In this document: positions 15,852-22,289 of the stretch, piece after piece
How the letters are laid out: every line of letters begins with the position of its first letter
How positions within the stretch are numbered: the first letter of the stretch is position 1
Assembly: GCF_002483305.1 (NCBI RefSeq)
Contig: NZ_DLHQ01000019.1
Span: 1-28,406, forward strand
DNA from: Brevundimonas sp. UBA7664
GTDB lineage: Bacteria > Pseudomonadota > Alphaproteobacteria > Caulobacterales > Caulobacteraceae
Reading direction: 5' to 3'
DNA length: 28,406 nt
Position numbers and translations under genes: made by a program
Notes under the pieces: generated by a model
Told to the model about the DNA's origin: nothing
The model's database searches: none
What the model saw: the letters and a program-made list of their open reading frames with translations, nothing else

Positions 15852-16970
15852 GTGACCTATCTGCCGACCTACGACCTCCCGCCTTCGCTGATCGCCACAC
15901 TTGGTCCCTTGGGCGATGCCCTGAGGCAGACAACGCCCGATCAACTGGCGATCAGACGTTGCGTGCGCGCGCTGGAGGAACTGCCGCCATCGGATGTGGA
16001 CCGTGCCTATCGGGCGCTGGGCGTTTGGGTGAACATGGTCGAATGGACGGCCTTCAAGCCGCCTGGCCGACCGCGCAGCATCCTCGATTGGTTGTTCGGC
16101 GCGCCGAAGGCACCGGCGGCCGGGATGCCGCGCCGACCAAACCGGACGAAAGCCTTCTCCCAGATGGCGCGAACGCCGGGGCTGGAAGTCATCTTTCTGT
16201 TCTGCCCGGACGGATACATCCGCGAGGCGGCGCTTAACCGTCTGACGGCCGCCTCCAGCCCTTTCGTCCTTACCGCTGTCGCCTATCGTCTCAATGACTG
16301 GGTGGAGGCTGTCAGGGCGGCGGCCAGGAACTGCGCCGCCCGGGTGTTCCACACGGCTCCGGTCGCCGCCGTCGCCGAAGCCGCTCTTTTCCTGATGGAC
16401 CGGAAATCCTTCTGGAAACGGGGCGAGTCCGAGCTGGCGCTTCTGGACGATGCATTCTCGCGGGCTGACGTGGTTGAGGCCTTGGCAGGCTTGATCCTGA
16501 CTGGACGTACCGGCCTGGTCAGCCGAGCCTACTCCCACGGGCTCGCTACAGACCTCTTGGACCACCGTCTGATCGAGTTTGCGACCCAGGCCGCGAGTCC
16601 CGCCGTCCGCGCCATCGCCGCGCGAACCCTGATCAACGGGGAGGCCAGGAGGCAGATCGGCTTTGAGCGCCGGTGGATCGACAAAACTTACAATATCGGT
16701 CGACGCGCCCCCCTTTTTAGCTACAGGCCGATCCAGCGCCCGCAACTGGTCGAGGATCTGATCGCCATGGTCGCCCGCGACCGCTCCCCGGCGGTCCGGC
16801 GCGTGGCGGCCGAGGGGTTGGTCCGTTTCAGGCGCGACATCGCGGGTCCCGAGCCGCTGCTTGCGATGCTGCGGAACGACCGGGCGCCATCCATCCGCCA
16901 GAGGGTCGCGTTCGTGGAGCGGGACCTCGGGCTGGAAATCGATACCGCTTCAAGGTCTAAGGACCCATGA
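15852..16970 (+). CDS. HEAT-repeat-like protein of unknown function
   Basis: A 372-residue soluble protein beginning VTYLPTYDLPPSL. It is largely alpha-helical, with HEAT-like units such as SPAVRAIAARTLINGEARR and, at the C-terminus, SPAVRRVAAEGLVRF and APSIRQRVAFVERDL. Such repeats usually form a protein-binding scaffold; no catalytic motif is visible. I chose GTG 15852 because AGGAG (15842-15846) lies 5 bases before it. The frame is open back to GTG 15789, but that start would lie inside the fliQ control element. Its end overlaps folE by 4 bases (ATGA), so the two are coupled. GC content looks slightly lower than in the neighbours. It is divergent from fliQ, and I do not recognise the family. 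Confidence 0.8.
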   Translation: MTYLPTYDLPPSLIATLGPLGDALRQTTPDQLAIRRCVRALEELPPSDVDRAYRALGVWVNMVEWTAFKPPGRPRSILDWLFGAPKAPAAGMPRRPNRTKAFSQMARTPGLEVIFLFCPDGYIREAALNRLTAASSPFVLTAVAYRLNDWVEAVRAAARNCAARVFHTAPVAAVAEAALFLMDRKSFWKRGESELALLDDAFSRADVVEALAGLILTGRTGLVSRAYSHGLATDLLDHRLIEFATQAASPAVRAIAARTLINGEARRQIGFERRWIDKTYNIGRRAPLFSYRPIQRPQLVEDLIAMVARDRSPAVRRVAAEGLVRFRRDIAGPEPLLAMLRNDRAPSIRQRVAFVERDLGLEIDTASRSKDP

Positions 16971-17542
16971 CCAAGCCCCCCGTTTCCCAGTCCGACGCCG
17001 AAGCCGCCGTGCGCACCCTCATCGAATGGGCCGGCGACGACCCTGCCCGCGAGGGGCTGCTGGACACGCCGGCGCGCGTGGCGCGGAGCTACAAGGAGCT
17101 GTTCGCCGGCTATGAGGTCGAGCCGCGCGCCTATCTGGAGCGGACGTTCGAGGAGGTCGGCGGCTACAACCAGCTGGTGGTTCTGAAGGACATCCGCTTC
17201 GTCAGCTTCTGCGAGCACCACATGCTGCCGGTCGTGGGCGTGGCCCACGTCGGCTATCTGCCGACCGACCGGGTGGTGGGGATCTCCAAACTGGCGCGGG
17301 TGGTGCGCGGCTATGCGCGTCGCCTGCAGATCCAGGAGAAGATGACCTCCGAGATCGCCAACGCCATCGACGAAGTGCTGAAACCCCAGGGCGTCGGCGT
17401 GGTCATCGAGGCCGAGCACAGCTGCATGACCTTGCGCGGGGTCGACGTGCCGGGCGCCAGCCTGACCACCAGCGCCCTGCTGGGCGTGGTGCGGGACGAT
17501 GCGCGGACGCGGGAGGAGTTTCTCCGGCTCGTCAGGGGCTGA
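16967..17542 (+). CDS. folE: GTP cyclohydrolase I
   Basis: A 191-residue type I enzyme that converts GTP to 7,8-dihydroneopterin triphosphate, the first step to folate and other pterins, in the cytosol. The zinc ligands are visible: C82 and H85 in FCEHHMLP, and C153 in EAEHSCMTLRGV. The substrate-site block SKLARVVRGYARRLQIQEKMT is intact, as is the end FLRLVRG. The start ATG 16967 overlaps the upstream HEAT-like gene by 4 bases, and the next gene begins one base after the stop. A central metabolic gene inside an otherwise flagellar neighbourhood is notable, but nothing suggests recent transfer. Confidence 0.97.
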   Translation: MTKPPVSQSDAEAAVRTLIEWAGDDPAREGLLDTPARVARSYKELFAGYEVEPRAYLERTFEEVGGYNQLVVLKDIRFVSFCEHHMLPVVGVAHVGYLPTDRVVGISKLARVVRGYARRLQIQEKMTSEIANAIDEVLKPQGVGVVIEAEHSCMTLRGVDVPGASLTTSALLGVVRDDARTREEFLRLVRG

Positions 17543-17543
17543 C

Positions 17544-18245
17544 ATGGGCCGGCTGATCGAGGAATTGGACTATCGGCAGACGGCGATGGGGCCGCTGATC
17601 CTGAGAAGGCGCTGGGTGGCGGCGATCGACGCCGATGTGGTCGAGGTCATCCTCGGCGAGGAGCATCTGATGTCGAGCCTGTTCACCGTGGGCGAGACTG
17701 AGCTGTCGGTTCGCGGCCTGGCGGCCGCGAGGGACGGACCGCTGCGGGTTCTGGTGGGCGGTCTGGGGCTCGGCTACACGGCGCGCGCCGCGCTGGCCGA
17801 CGCACGGGTGACGTCGGTTGATGTGGTCGACGCCCTGGCCCCGGTGATCGAATGGCACGAGGCGGGACTGGTGCCGCTGGGCGAAAGCCTCGGGCAGGAG
17901 CCGCGCTGTCATCTGAAACACGGCGACTTCTTCGGCTGGTTCGATGAGCCGCGGGCGCCGGCGGACCGCTATGACGTCGTCCTGCTCGACATCGACCACT
18001 CGCCCCGCGCCCTGCTGAATCCGGACCACGCGCGATTCTATACCGCCGCGGGACTGCGGCGGCTGCGGGAGGGCATGACGGATGACGGTGTCTTCGCCAT
18101 GTGGTCGGACGAGGGGCCGGATCCGGACTTCATCGCCGTGCTGGAGGCGGTGTTCGAACAGGTCAGCGCCGAGGTGGTGGCGTTCGACAACCCCCTGACG
18201 GGCGGCCACTCCACCTGCACAATCTATGTGTGCGGTCGGGCCTGA
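17544..18245 (+). CDS. spermidine-synthase-like (PABS fold) protein
   Basis: A 233-residue protein with a Rossmann-type methyltransferase/aminopropyltransferase core. It has glycine-rich motif I GGLGLGYTARAAL (about residues 73-85), the acidic end of strand 2 SVDVVDALAPVIEW, and the motif IV region YDVVLLDIDHSPR. The N-terminal strand region (LDYRQTAMGPLILRRRW) resembles the spermidine synthase N-domain. It is shorter than classic SpeE (about 280 residues) and I cannot confirm the polyamine-binding residues, so a related methyltransferase is possible. ATG 17544 lies one base after the folE stop; an in-frame ATG at 17499 would overlap folE by 44 bases and is less likely. It is the third gene of the HEAT-folE unit. 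Confidence 0.8.
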   Translation: MGRLIEELDYRQTAMGPLILRRRWVAAIDADVVEVILGEEHLMSSLFTVGETELSVRGLAAARDGPLRVLVGGLGLGYTARAALADARVTSVDVVDALAPVIEWHEAGLVPLGESLGQEPRCHLKHGDFFGWFDEPRAPADRYDVVLLDIDHSPRALLNPDHARFYTAAGLRRLREGMTDDGVFAMWSDEGPDPDFIAVLEAVFEQVSAEVVAFDNPLTGGHSTCTIYVCGRA

Positions 18246-18304
18246 TCGACACGGTCTGACGCGGCCCGGTCCTTGCGGAATTCGCCTCAGAAGAGGTGTT
18301 TTCC

Positions 18305-19453
18305 ATGGCCTGGACCGCGATTTCGACCCGAAATGAGACACCGCCCATCGTGCGCGGCGGGTGGCTGGACGCCCTGCGTTTCATTGTGGCTGCGCTGATC
18401 ATCCTGCATCACTTCCAGGGGGCGGGACCGGTGGTCCTGGCCGAGGACCTGCACCCGGTGTTCGAGCGGGGCGGATTCCTGCTCACCAACTTCTTCCTGA
18501 TCGACAGCGGCTATGTGCTGATGCGGGTCTATGGCGGCTCGCTGGCCGGGGGCCGGATGTCGGCCGGCGACTTCTTCGCCAAGCGGTTCCTGCGGGTCTG
18601 GCCCGCGCACATCATCATGGGGCTGAGCCTGGTCGCCCTGGTCGTCGGGGGGACGGCGATCGGCGTCGGGCCGCGGGCGCCGGAATGGTTCGCCTGGGAC
18701 CAGCTGCCGGCCCAGCTGGGGCTGGTGCAGGCGTTCGGCGTGCCCGGCGGCTATGGCTGGAATGCGCCGAGCTGGTCGATCTCGGCCCTGATCGGCTGCT
18801 ACCTGGCCTTCCCGTGGATCCTCAAGGGACTGGTCCGGCTGGGGCCGTGGAGCGTGCTGGCGCTGGGCGTCGGCGTCTATCTGGTCGCCAACCAGCTGAC
18901 CTGGAGCCTGTTCGGCTACCCCGTCTATCAGATGCCCCTGGGCTTCGGCTTCATCCGCGCCCTGCCGCTGTTCTTCCTCGGCATGGCCCTGGCCTGGTTC
19001 GCCCAGAAGGTCTGGATCGCGCCGACGCTGGCCGGCTGGGCCGGGATCGGGGCGGCTCTGATGCTGGCCTTCGTGCAGTATTTCGACAAACACGCCCTGA
19101 TCTCGCTGGTCTGCATCTCGACCATCATTCTGGCGGCCGGAGCGGTGCCGACCTTGCGTCCGTCGAAATGGGTCGAGAAGGCCGCCCAGGTTTCCTTCTC
19201 GATGTTCATCACCAATGAGGTTGTGCGCATCGCCTGGTTCGGCGTGGCCAATGTGGCGATCGCCAAATTCGCCCTGCCGGTCGCCGCCCAGTGGGCGCTG
19301 TGGGTGGCGGGCGTGGCGGCGGCCTTCGTCTTCGCCTTCCTGTTCCACAACCTGATCGACACCCCGATCCAGAACCGCATCCGCGCCTGGCTGAAAGGCC
19401 GCTCGCGACGCTCCGTGGCCGTCACCCAGCCGGTCGTCTCGCTGGAGGGCTGA
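18305..19453 (+). CDS. membrane acyltransferase (acyltransferase family 3, OafA-like)
   Basis: A 382-residue protein with about ten hydrophobic helices. It has the family N-terminal pattern LDALRFIVAALIILHHFQG (conserved Arg and His), the FFLIDSGYVLMRVY variant of the usual FFxxSGF/Y segment, and a basic C-terminal tail (WLKGRSRRS). Members transfer acyl groups, often acetyl, to sugars of surface polysaccharide, lipid or glycan at the inner membrane. The acceptor is unknown here. ATG 18305 has AGAGG at 18292-18296; an in-frame GTG at 18296 would overlap that site. It lies 59 bases after the PABS gene and faces fliE. A link to flagellin or LPS modification would be speculation. Confidence 0.9.
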   Translation: MAWTAISTRNETPPIVRGGWLDALRFIVAALIILHHFQGAGPVVLAEDLHPVFERGGFLLTNFFLIDSGYVLMRVYGGSLAGGRMSAGDFFAKRFLRVWPAHIIMGLSLVALVVGGTAIGVGPRAPEWFAWDQLPAQLGLVQAFGVPGGYGWNAPSWSISALIGCYLAFPWILKGLVRLGPWSVLALGVGVYLVANQLTWSLFGYPVYQMPLGFGFIRALPLFFLGMALAWFAQKVWIAPTLAGWAGIGAALMLAFVQYFDKHALISLVCISTIILAAGAVPTLRPSKWVEKAAQVSFSMFITNEVVRIAWFGVANVAIAKFALPVAAQWALWVAGVAAAFVFAFLFHNLIDTPIQNRIRAWLKGRSRRSVAVTQPVVSLEG

Positions 19454-19502
19454 GGGGGGTCGGAACCGGCATGCCAAAAGTGTGGGGGTGCCTGAACAGC
19501 CG

Positions 19503-19802
19503 TCAGATCGGCATCCGCATGATCTCCTGATAGGCCGAGATGACCTGGTCGCGGACCGCCATGACGGTCTCCAGCGAGGCCTCGGCCGAGGAGACGGCGG
19601 TGACCACGTCGATCAGACTGCCCTGCCCCTGGACGGCGGACGTCATCTGGGTCTCGGCGGCGCGCGAGGCCTGGGTCATGTCGCCCATCACGCTGCTCAG
19701 CATGTCGGCGAAGCCGGACGGCTGGGCGCCGCTGACGGGGGCGGTCGGCATCTCCGTGCCCTGGATCGCCGAATAGGCGCGCGCCGCGGCCAAGGGGTTC
19801 AT
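19503..19802 (-). CDS. fliE: flagellar hook-basal body protein FliE
   Basis: A 99-residue protein with the FliE start MNPLAAARAYSAIQG and the diagnostic C-terminus SLETVMAVRDQVISAYQEIMRMPI. FliE joins the MS ring and export gate to the proximal rod and is the first axial protein exported. ATG 19802 begins 9 bases after the flgC stop, with AGGA in between. It is the last gene of flgB-flgC-fliE and faces the acyltransferase gene. Confidence 0.95.
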   Translation of the reverse strand: MNPLAAARAYSAIQGTEMPTAPVSGAQPSGFADMLSSVMGDMTQASRAAETQMTSAVQGQGSLIDVVTAVSSAEASLETVMAVRDQVISAYQEIMRMPI

Positions 19803-19811
19803 GGCTCAGTC

Positions 19812-20231
19812 CTATTTCTTCAGCAGGTCGAGAATGCGCATGTCCATGGCGCGCGCCGTCTCGATGACGTTGAGGTTGGCCTCGTAAGCGCGCTGGGCCT
19901 CGCGCATGTCCATGGCCTCGACCAGGGTGTCGACGTTGGGACGCAGCACATAGCCTTCGGCGTTGGCGGCCGGATGGGAAGGATCATATTCGGAGCGGAA
20001 CTCGCCCTGGTCGAGGCGGACCTCGGCCAGGGTGACGCCCGTGGCGCCGTCGATCTCGCGCGCCTGGAAGACCGGGATCTGGCGGCGGTAGGGCTCGCCG
20101 CCCGCGACCTGGGCGGTCGACTGCGCATTGGCGATATTCTCGGCGATGACGCGCATGCGGGACTGCTGGGCCTTGAGCGCGCTGGCGGCGACGGCCATGG
20201 CCGAATTGCGCGGCGGGATCGGGTCAGGCAT
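19812..20231 (-). CDS. flgC: flagellar proximal rod protein FlgC
   Basis: A 139-residue rod protein with the N-terminal rod/hook motif (ALKAQQSRMRVIAENIANAQS), PYRRQIPVF, the family block HPAANAEGYVLRPNVDTLVEA, and the C-terminal helix REAQRAYEANLNVIETARAM. It builds the proximal rod after export. The C-terminus is compact and ends in LLKK. GAGGAA lies before ATG 20231. It starts 14 bases after the flgB stop. Confidence 0.95.
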   Translation of the reverse strand: MPDPIPPRNSAMAVAASALKAQQSRMRVIAENIANAQSTAQVAGGEPYRRQIPVFQAREIDGATGVTLAEVRLDQGEFRSEYDPSHPAANAEGYVLRPNVDTLVEAMDMREAQRAYEANLNVIETARAMDMRILDLLKK

Positions 20232-20245
20232 CGGCTATTCCTCGA

Positions 20246-20653
20246 TCAACGGCCCGGCGGGCGAGCGGCCAGCCGCAGCATCTGCATGGACTTCTGGTAG
20301 AAGCCGATGGCCGCGTCATAGGCCATGCGGCTCTCGGCCATCTTGAGCATCTGTTCCTCGACGACGACGGAATTGCCGTCGAGCGTGGTCTCCGAATCAG
20401 GCGCGGCCCGGGAGTCGAAACGGGCGGCGGGACCGGCCGGCGCGATGTGCATGGCGCTGGTGCGGACCATGCGGACCCCGCCGCCGCCCTCGGCCAGCGC
20501 CCGGGCGAAATCGGTCGGCTGGTTGAGGTCACGGCCGACGTAGCCGGGCGTGTCGGCGTTGGCGACATTCTGGGCGATGACGCGCTGGCGCTCGTCCAGC
20601 CAGGACAGGCGGCCCTTGATCTGGCTGAGCAGCGGCAGGTCGGTGAAGCCCAC
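20246..20653 (-). CDS. flgB: flagellar proximal rod protein FlgB
   Basis: A 135-residue rod protein with the signature QRVIAQNVANADTPGYVGRDL near the N-terminus and a C-terminal helix SRMAYDAAIGFYQKSMQMLRLA. The start is GTG 20653, with AGGAGG at 20659-20664 exactly 5 bases upstream, so it is secure. It heads flgB-flgC-fliE. The composite CtrA/FlbD element lies 38 bases upstream and a divergent fliO-fliP unit lies beyond it. Confidence 0.95.
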   Translation of the reverse strand: MGFTDLPLLSQIKGRLSWLDERQRVIAQNVANADTPGYVGRDLNQPTDFARALAEGGGGVRMVRTSAMHIAPAGPAARFDSRAAPDSETTLDGNSVVVEEQMLKMAESRMAYDAAIGFYQKSMQMLRLAARPPGR

Positions 20654-20678
20654 GGGAGCCTCCTCGGGCGTGGATCGC

Positions 20679-20739
20679 CCGCATTGAGATGGGCAGAAAC
20701 TGCCGCCTGCATGGTTAACGGGGGGTTATCTCAATGCGG
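20679..20739. repeat. 12 bp inverted repeat flanking the flgB/fliO control element
   Basis: CCGCATTGAGAT (20679-20690) and its exact reverse complement ATCTCAATGCGG (20728-20739) bracket the CtrA/FlbD element with a 37-base centre. The right arm overlaps the end of the TTAT half of the CtrA-like box. It could form a long-stem hairpin in either transcript or mark a symmetrical protein-binding site. Confidence 0.7.
20691..20730. promoter_or_regulatory. CtrA-like box plus FlbD/ftr-like palindrome between flgB and fliO
   Basis: GGCAG (20692-20696), AAA, CTGCC (20700-20704), then TTAA (20715-20718), 7 bases, TTAT (20726-20729). In the flgB direction the order is CtrA-like box, then palindrome, as for fliF and fliQ. 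In the fliO direction the box lies about 40-54 bases before ATG 20769, so it could also serve as the fliO promoter box. Confidence 0.78.
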
Positions 20740-20740
20740 C

Positions 20741-20749
20741 GTTAACCAT
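20741..20749 (+). promoter_or_regulatory. possible extra CtrA half-site GTTAACCAT
   Basis: GTTAACCAT contains TTAACCAT, a known CtrA half-site form in Caulobacterales. It lies 20 bases before fliO ATG 20769. The ATG at 20748 belongs to this motif and is therefore less likely to be the fliO start. The same octamer also occurs on the minus strand at 20718-20711, inside the composite element. Confidence 0.45.
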
Positions 20750-20768
20750 GTCAGGCGAAGTCTGGCGC

Positions 20769-21044
20769 ATGAATTTCCTCGACCTCGCCCGGGCGATCTT
20801 CGCCCTCGCCTTCACCCTCGGCATCATCGGCCTGGCCGCCTGGGCCGCGCGTCGCTATGCGCCGCAACTGCTGGCGCGACTCAGCGCCGAGCGCGGCGAG
20901 CGCCGGATGAAGGTGGTGGAGACTCTGGTGCTGGACCCGGCGCGGCGGCTGGTGCTGGTCAGTATCGACGACGAGGAGCGGCTGCTGATTCTCGGCGAGG
21001 GCCGCGAACTGATCGAGCCGCGCGGGCCGGAGGCGGCCAAGTGA
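20769..21044 (+). CDS. fliO: flagellar export accessory protein FliO
   Basis: A 91-residue protein with one N-terminal membrane helix (about residues 8-27, ARAIFALAFTLGIIGLAAWA). A small cytosolic domain follows with the FliO pattern VVETLVLDPARRLVLVSIDDEERLLILG. FliO helps assemble and stabilise the FliP ring. ATG 20769 is preferred over the in-frame ATG at 20748, which sits within a CtrA-type half-site. The ribosome-binding site before either is weak. Its stop overlaps the fliP GTG start by 4 bases (GTGA). Confidence 0.88.
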   Translation: MNFLDLARAIFALAFTLGIIGLAAWAARRYAPQLLARLSAERGERRMKVVETLVLDPARRLVLVSIDDEERLLILGEGRELIEPRGPEAAK

Positions 21045-21865
21045 CCCTGAAGGGCGTCTTCGTCCTGCCCACCCGCGCCGAGTTGAAGCGCGCGGCGATG
21101 CTGTCGCTGATCACCACCGGCTTCTGCCTGATGTGGCCGCTGGTCGCCCTGGCGCAGGACGTGGCGGCGGCGGGCGGGCCGGGCGCCGCGATCAACGTCG
21201 ACCTCGGCACCGGCTCGGGCCTGACCGAACGGGTGGTTCAGCTGGTCGGTCTGATGACCGTGCTGTCGCTGGCGCCGTCGATCGTGATCATGACCACGAG
21301 CTTCGTCCGCATCATCGTGGTGCTGTCCCTGCTGCGCACGGCCCTGGGCATGCAGCAGTCTCCGCCGAACGCCGTGCTGGTGTCCCTGGCCCTGTTCCTG
21401 AGCGCCATCGTCATGGCTCCGACCTGGCAGGACGCCTATGATTCGGGCATCCGGCCCCTGCTGGACCAGCAGATGGAGCTGCCCCAGGCCTTCGATGCGG
21501 CCTCGGAACCTGTGAAGACTTTCATGCTGGGTCAGGTGGACAGGGATGACCTGGCCCTGTTCGTGCGGCTGTCCCAATTGGAGGCCCCCACGGCGGCCGC
21601 CGACCTGCCCCTCAGGGTGGTCACGCCAGCCTTCATGATCAGCGAGTTGAAACGGGCCTTCGAAATCGGATTTCTCCTTTTCGTTCCGTTCCTTGTGATC
21701 GATCTGGTGGTCGCCAGCGTGCTTATGTCCATGGGTATGATGATGCTGCCGCCGGTGGTGATTTCCCTGCCGTTCAAGCTGATCTTTTTCGTGCTCGTGG
21801 ACGGCTGGAGACTGGTCGCCGGAAGCCTGGTCGAGAGCTTCCAGCGTGCGTCCGGTAGCGGATAA
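21041..21865 (+). CDS. fliP: flagellar export gate protein FliP
   Basis: A 274-residue protein. It has an N-terminal hydrophobic signal-like helix (about residues 17-38, ending VALAQD) and then the FliP core: LAPSIVIMTTSFVRIIVVLS, RTALGMQQSPPNAVLVSLALF, TPAFMISELKRAFEIGFLLF and MGMMMLPPVVISLPFKLIFF. FliP forms the pentameric heart of the export channel with FliQ and FliR. The start is GTG 21041: GGAGG (21029-21033) lies 7 bases upstream and the codon overlaps the fliO stop. Its partners FliQ and FliR are encoded about 5 kb away on the other strand. Confidence 0.96.
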   Translation: MTLKGVFVLPTRAELKRAAMLSLITTGFCLMWPLVALAQDVAAAGGPGAAINVDLGTGSGLTERVVQLVGLMTVLSLAPSIVIMTTSFVRIIVVLSLLRTALGMQQSPPNAVLVSLALFLSAIVMAPTWQDAYDSGIRPLLDQQMELPQAFDAASEPVKTFMLGQVDRDDLALFVRLSQLEAPTAAADLPLRVVTPAFMISELKRAFEIGFLLFVPFLVIDLVVASVLMSMGMMMLPPVVISLPFKLIFFVLVDGWRLVAGSLVESFQRASGSG

Positions 21866-21868
21866 ATC

Positions 21869-21881
21869 CCCACCCCGTGGG
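21869..21881 (+). terminator. weak hairpin after fliP
   Basis: CCCAC (21869-21873), loop CCC, GTGGG (21877-21881), followed by CCTTTC. The stem is only 5 bp but lies directly behind the fliP stop, so it may end the fliO-fliP transcript. Confidence 0.35.
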
Positions 21882-21940
21882 CCTTTCAGCCGTGAAGTCG
21901 CTTGCCAAGGGAAGAAAAAGCGGCGTCAATCCGTCCGTCA

Positions 21941-21960
21941 TCGCCCCTGAATCGGGGCGA
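21941..21960 (+). other. hairpin in the region upstream of the HU gene
   Basis: TCGCCCC (21941-21947) pairs with GGGGCGA (21954-21960) around the loop TGAATC, ending 23 bases before the HU start codon. It could be a leader hairpin that tunes HU expression or the true end of the fliP transcript. No clear sigma-70 promoter was resolved here. Confidence 0.5.
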
Positions 21961-21983
21961 GCTCACATCGGGAAACGACCCAC

Positions 21984-22262
21984 ATGACCACCCAAGCAGA
22001 ACTCATCGCCGCCGTCGCCAAGGACGCCGGTGTCAGCCAGGCCGACGCCGGCCGGATGCTCGACGCCCTCGTCAAGAACATCCACAAGTCGCTGACCGGC
22101 GGCGGCGACGTGCGCATCTCGAACCTGGGCGTGTTCGACACCGCCGCCCGCGCCGCCCGTGAAGGCCGCAACCCGGCCACCGGCGCGACCATCAAGATCG
22201 CCGCCTCGAAGGCCGTGCGCTTCCGCGTGTCGAAGCCGCTCAAGGATGCGGTGAACAAGTAA
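21984..22262 (+). CDS. HU-family nucleoid DNA-binding protein
   Basis: A 92-residue protein of typical HU length. Helical dimerisation region TTQAELIAAVAKDAGVSQAD, GGGDVRISNLGVFDTAARAAREGRNPATG (the beta arm with the conserved RNPxTG tip), then IKIAASKAVRFRVSKPLKDAVNK. HU bends and compacts DNA and assists transcription, replication and recombination. IHF is less likely given the arm and the C-terminal sequence. GGGAAACG lies 9 bases or so before ATG 21984, a modest ribosome-binding site. A hairpin lies upstream and a strong terminator-like hairpin directly downstream, so it is a single-gene unit. Confidence 0.93.
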   Translation: MTTQAELIAAVAKDAGVSQADAGRMLDALVKNIHKSLTGGGDVRISNLGVFDTAARAAREGRNPATGATIKIAASKAVRFRVSKPLKDAVNK

Positions 22263-22266
22263 GACC

Positions 22267-22286
22267 GTCCCCGGTTCGCCGGGGAC
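22267..22286. terminator. strong TTCG-loop hairpin between HU and the TPR gene
   Basis: Perfect 8 bp stem GTCCCCGG (22267-22274) and CCGGGGAC (22279-22286) closed by the very stable tetraloop TTCG, followed by TCCTTA. It lies between the HU stop and the TPR stop, so it can end both convergent transcripts. Confidence 0.8.
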
Positions 22287-22289
22287 TCC

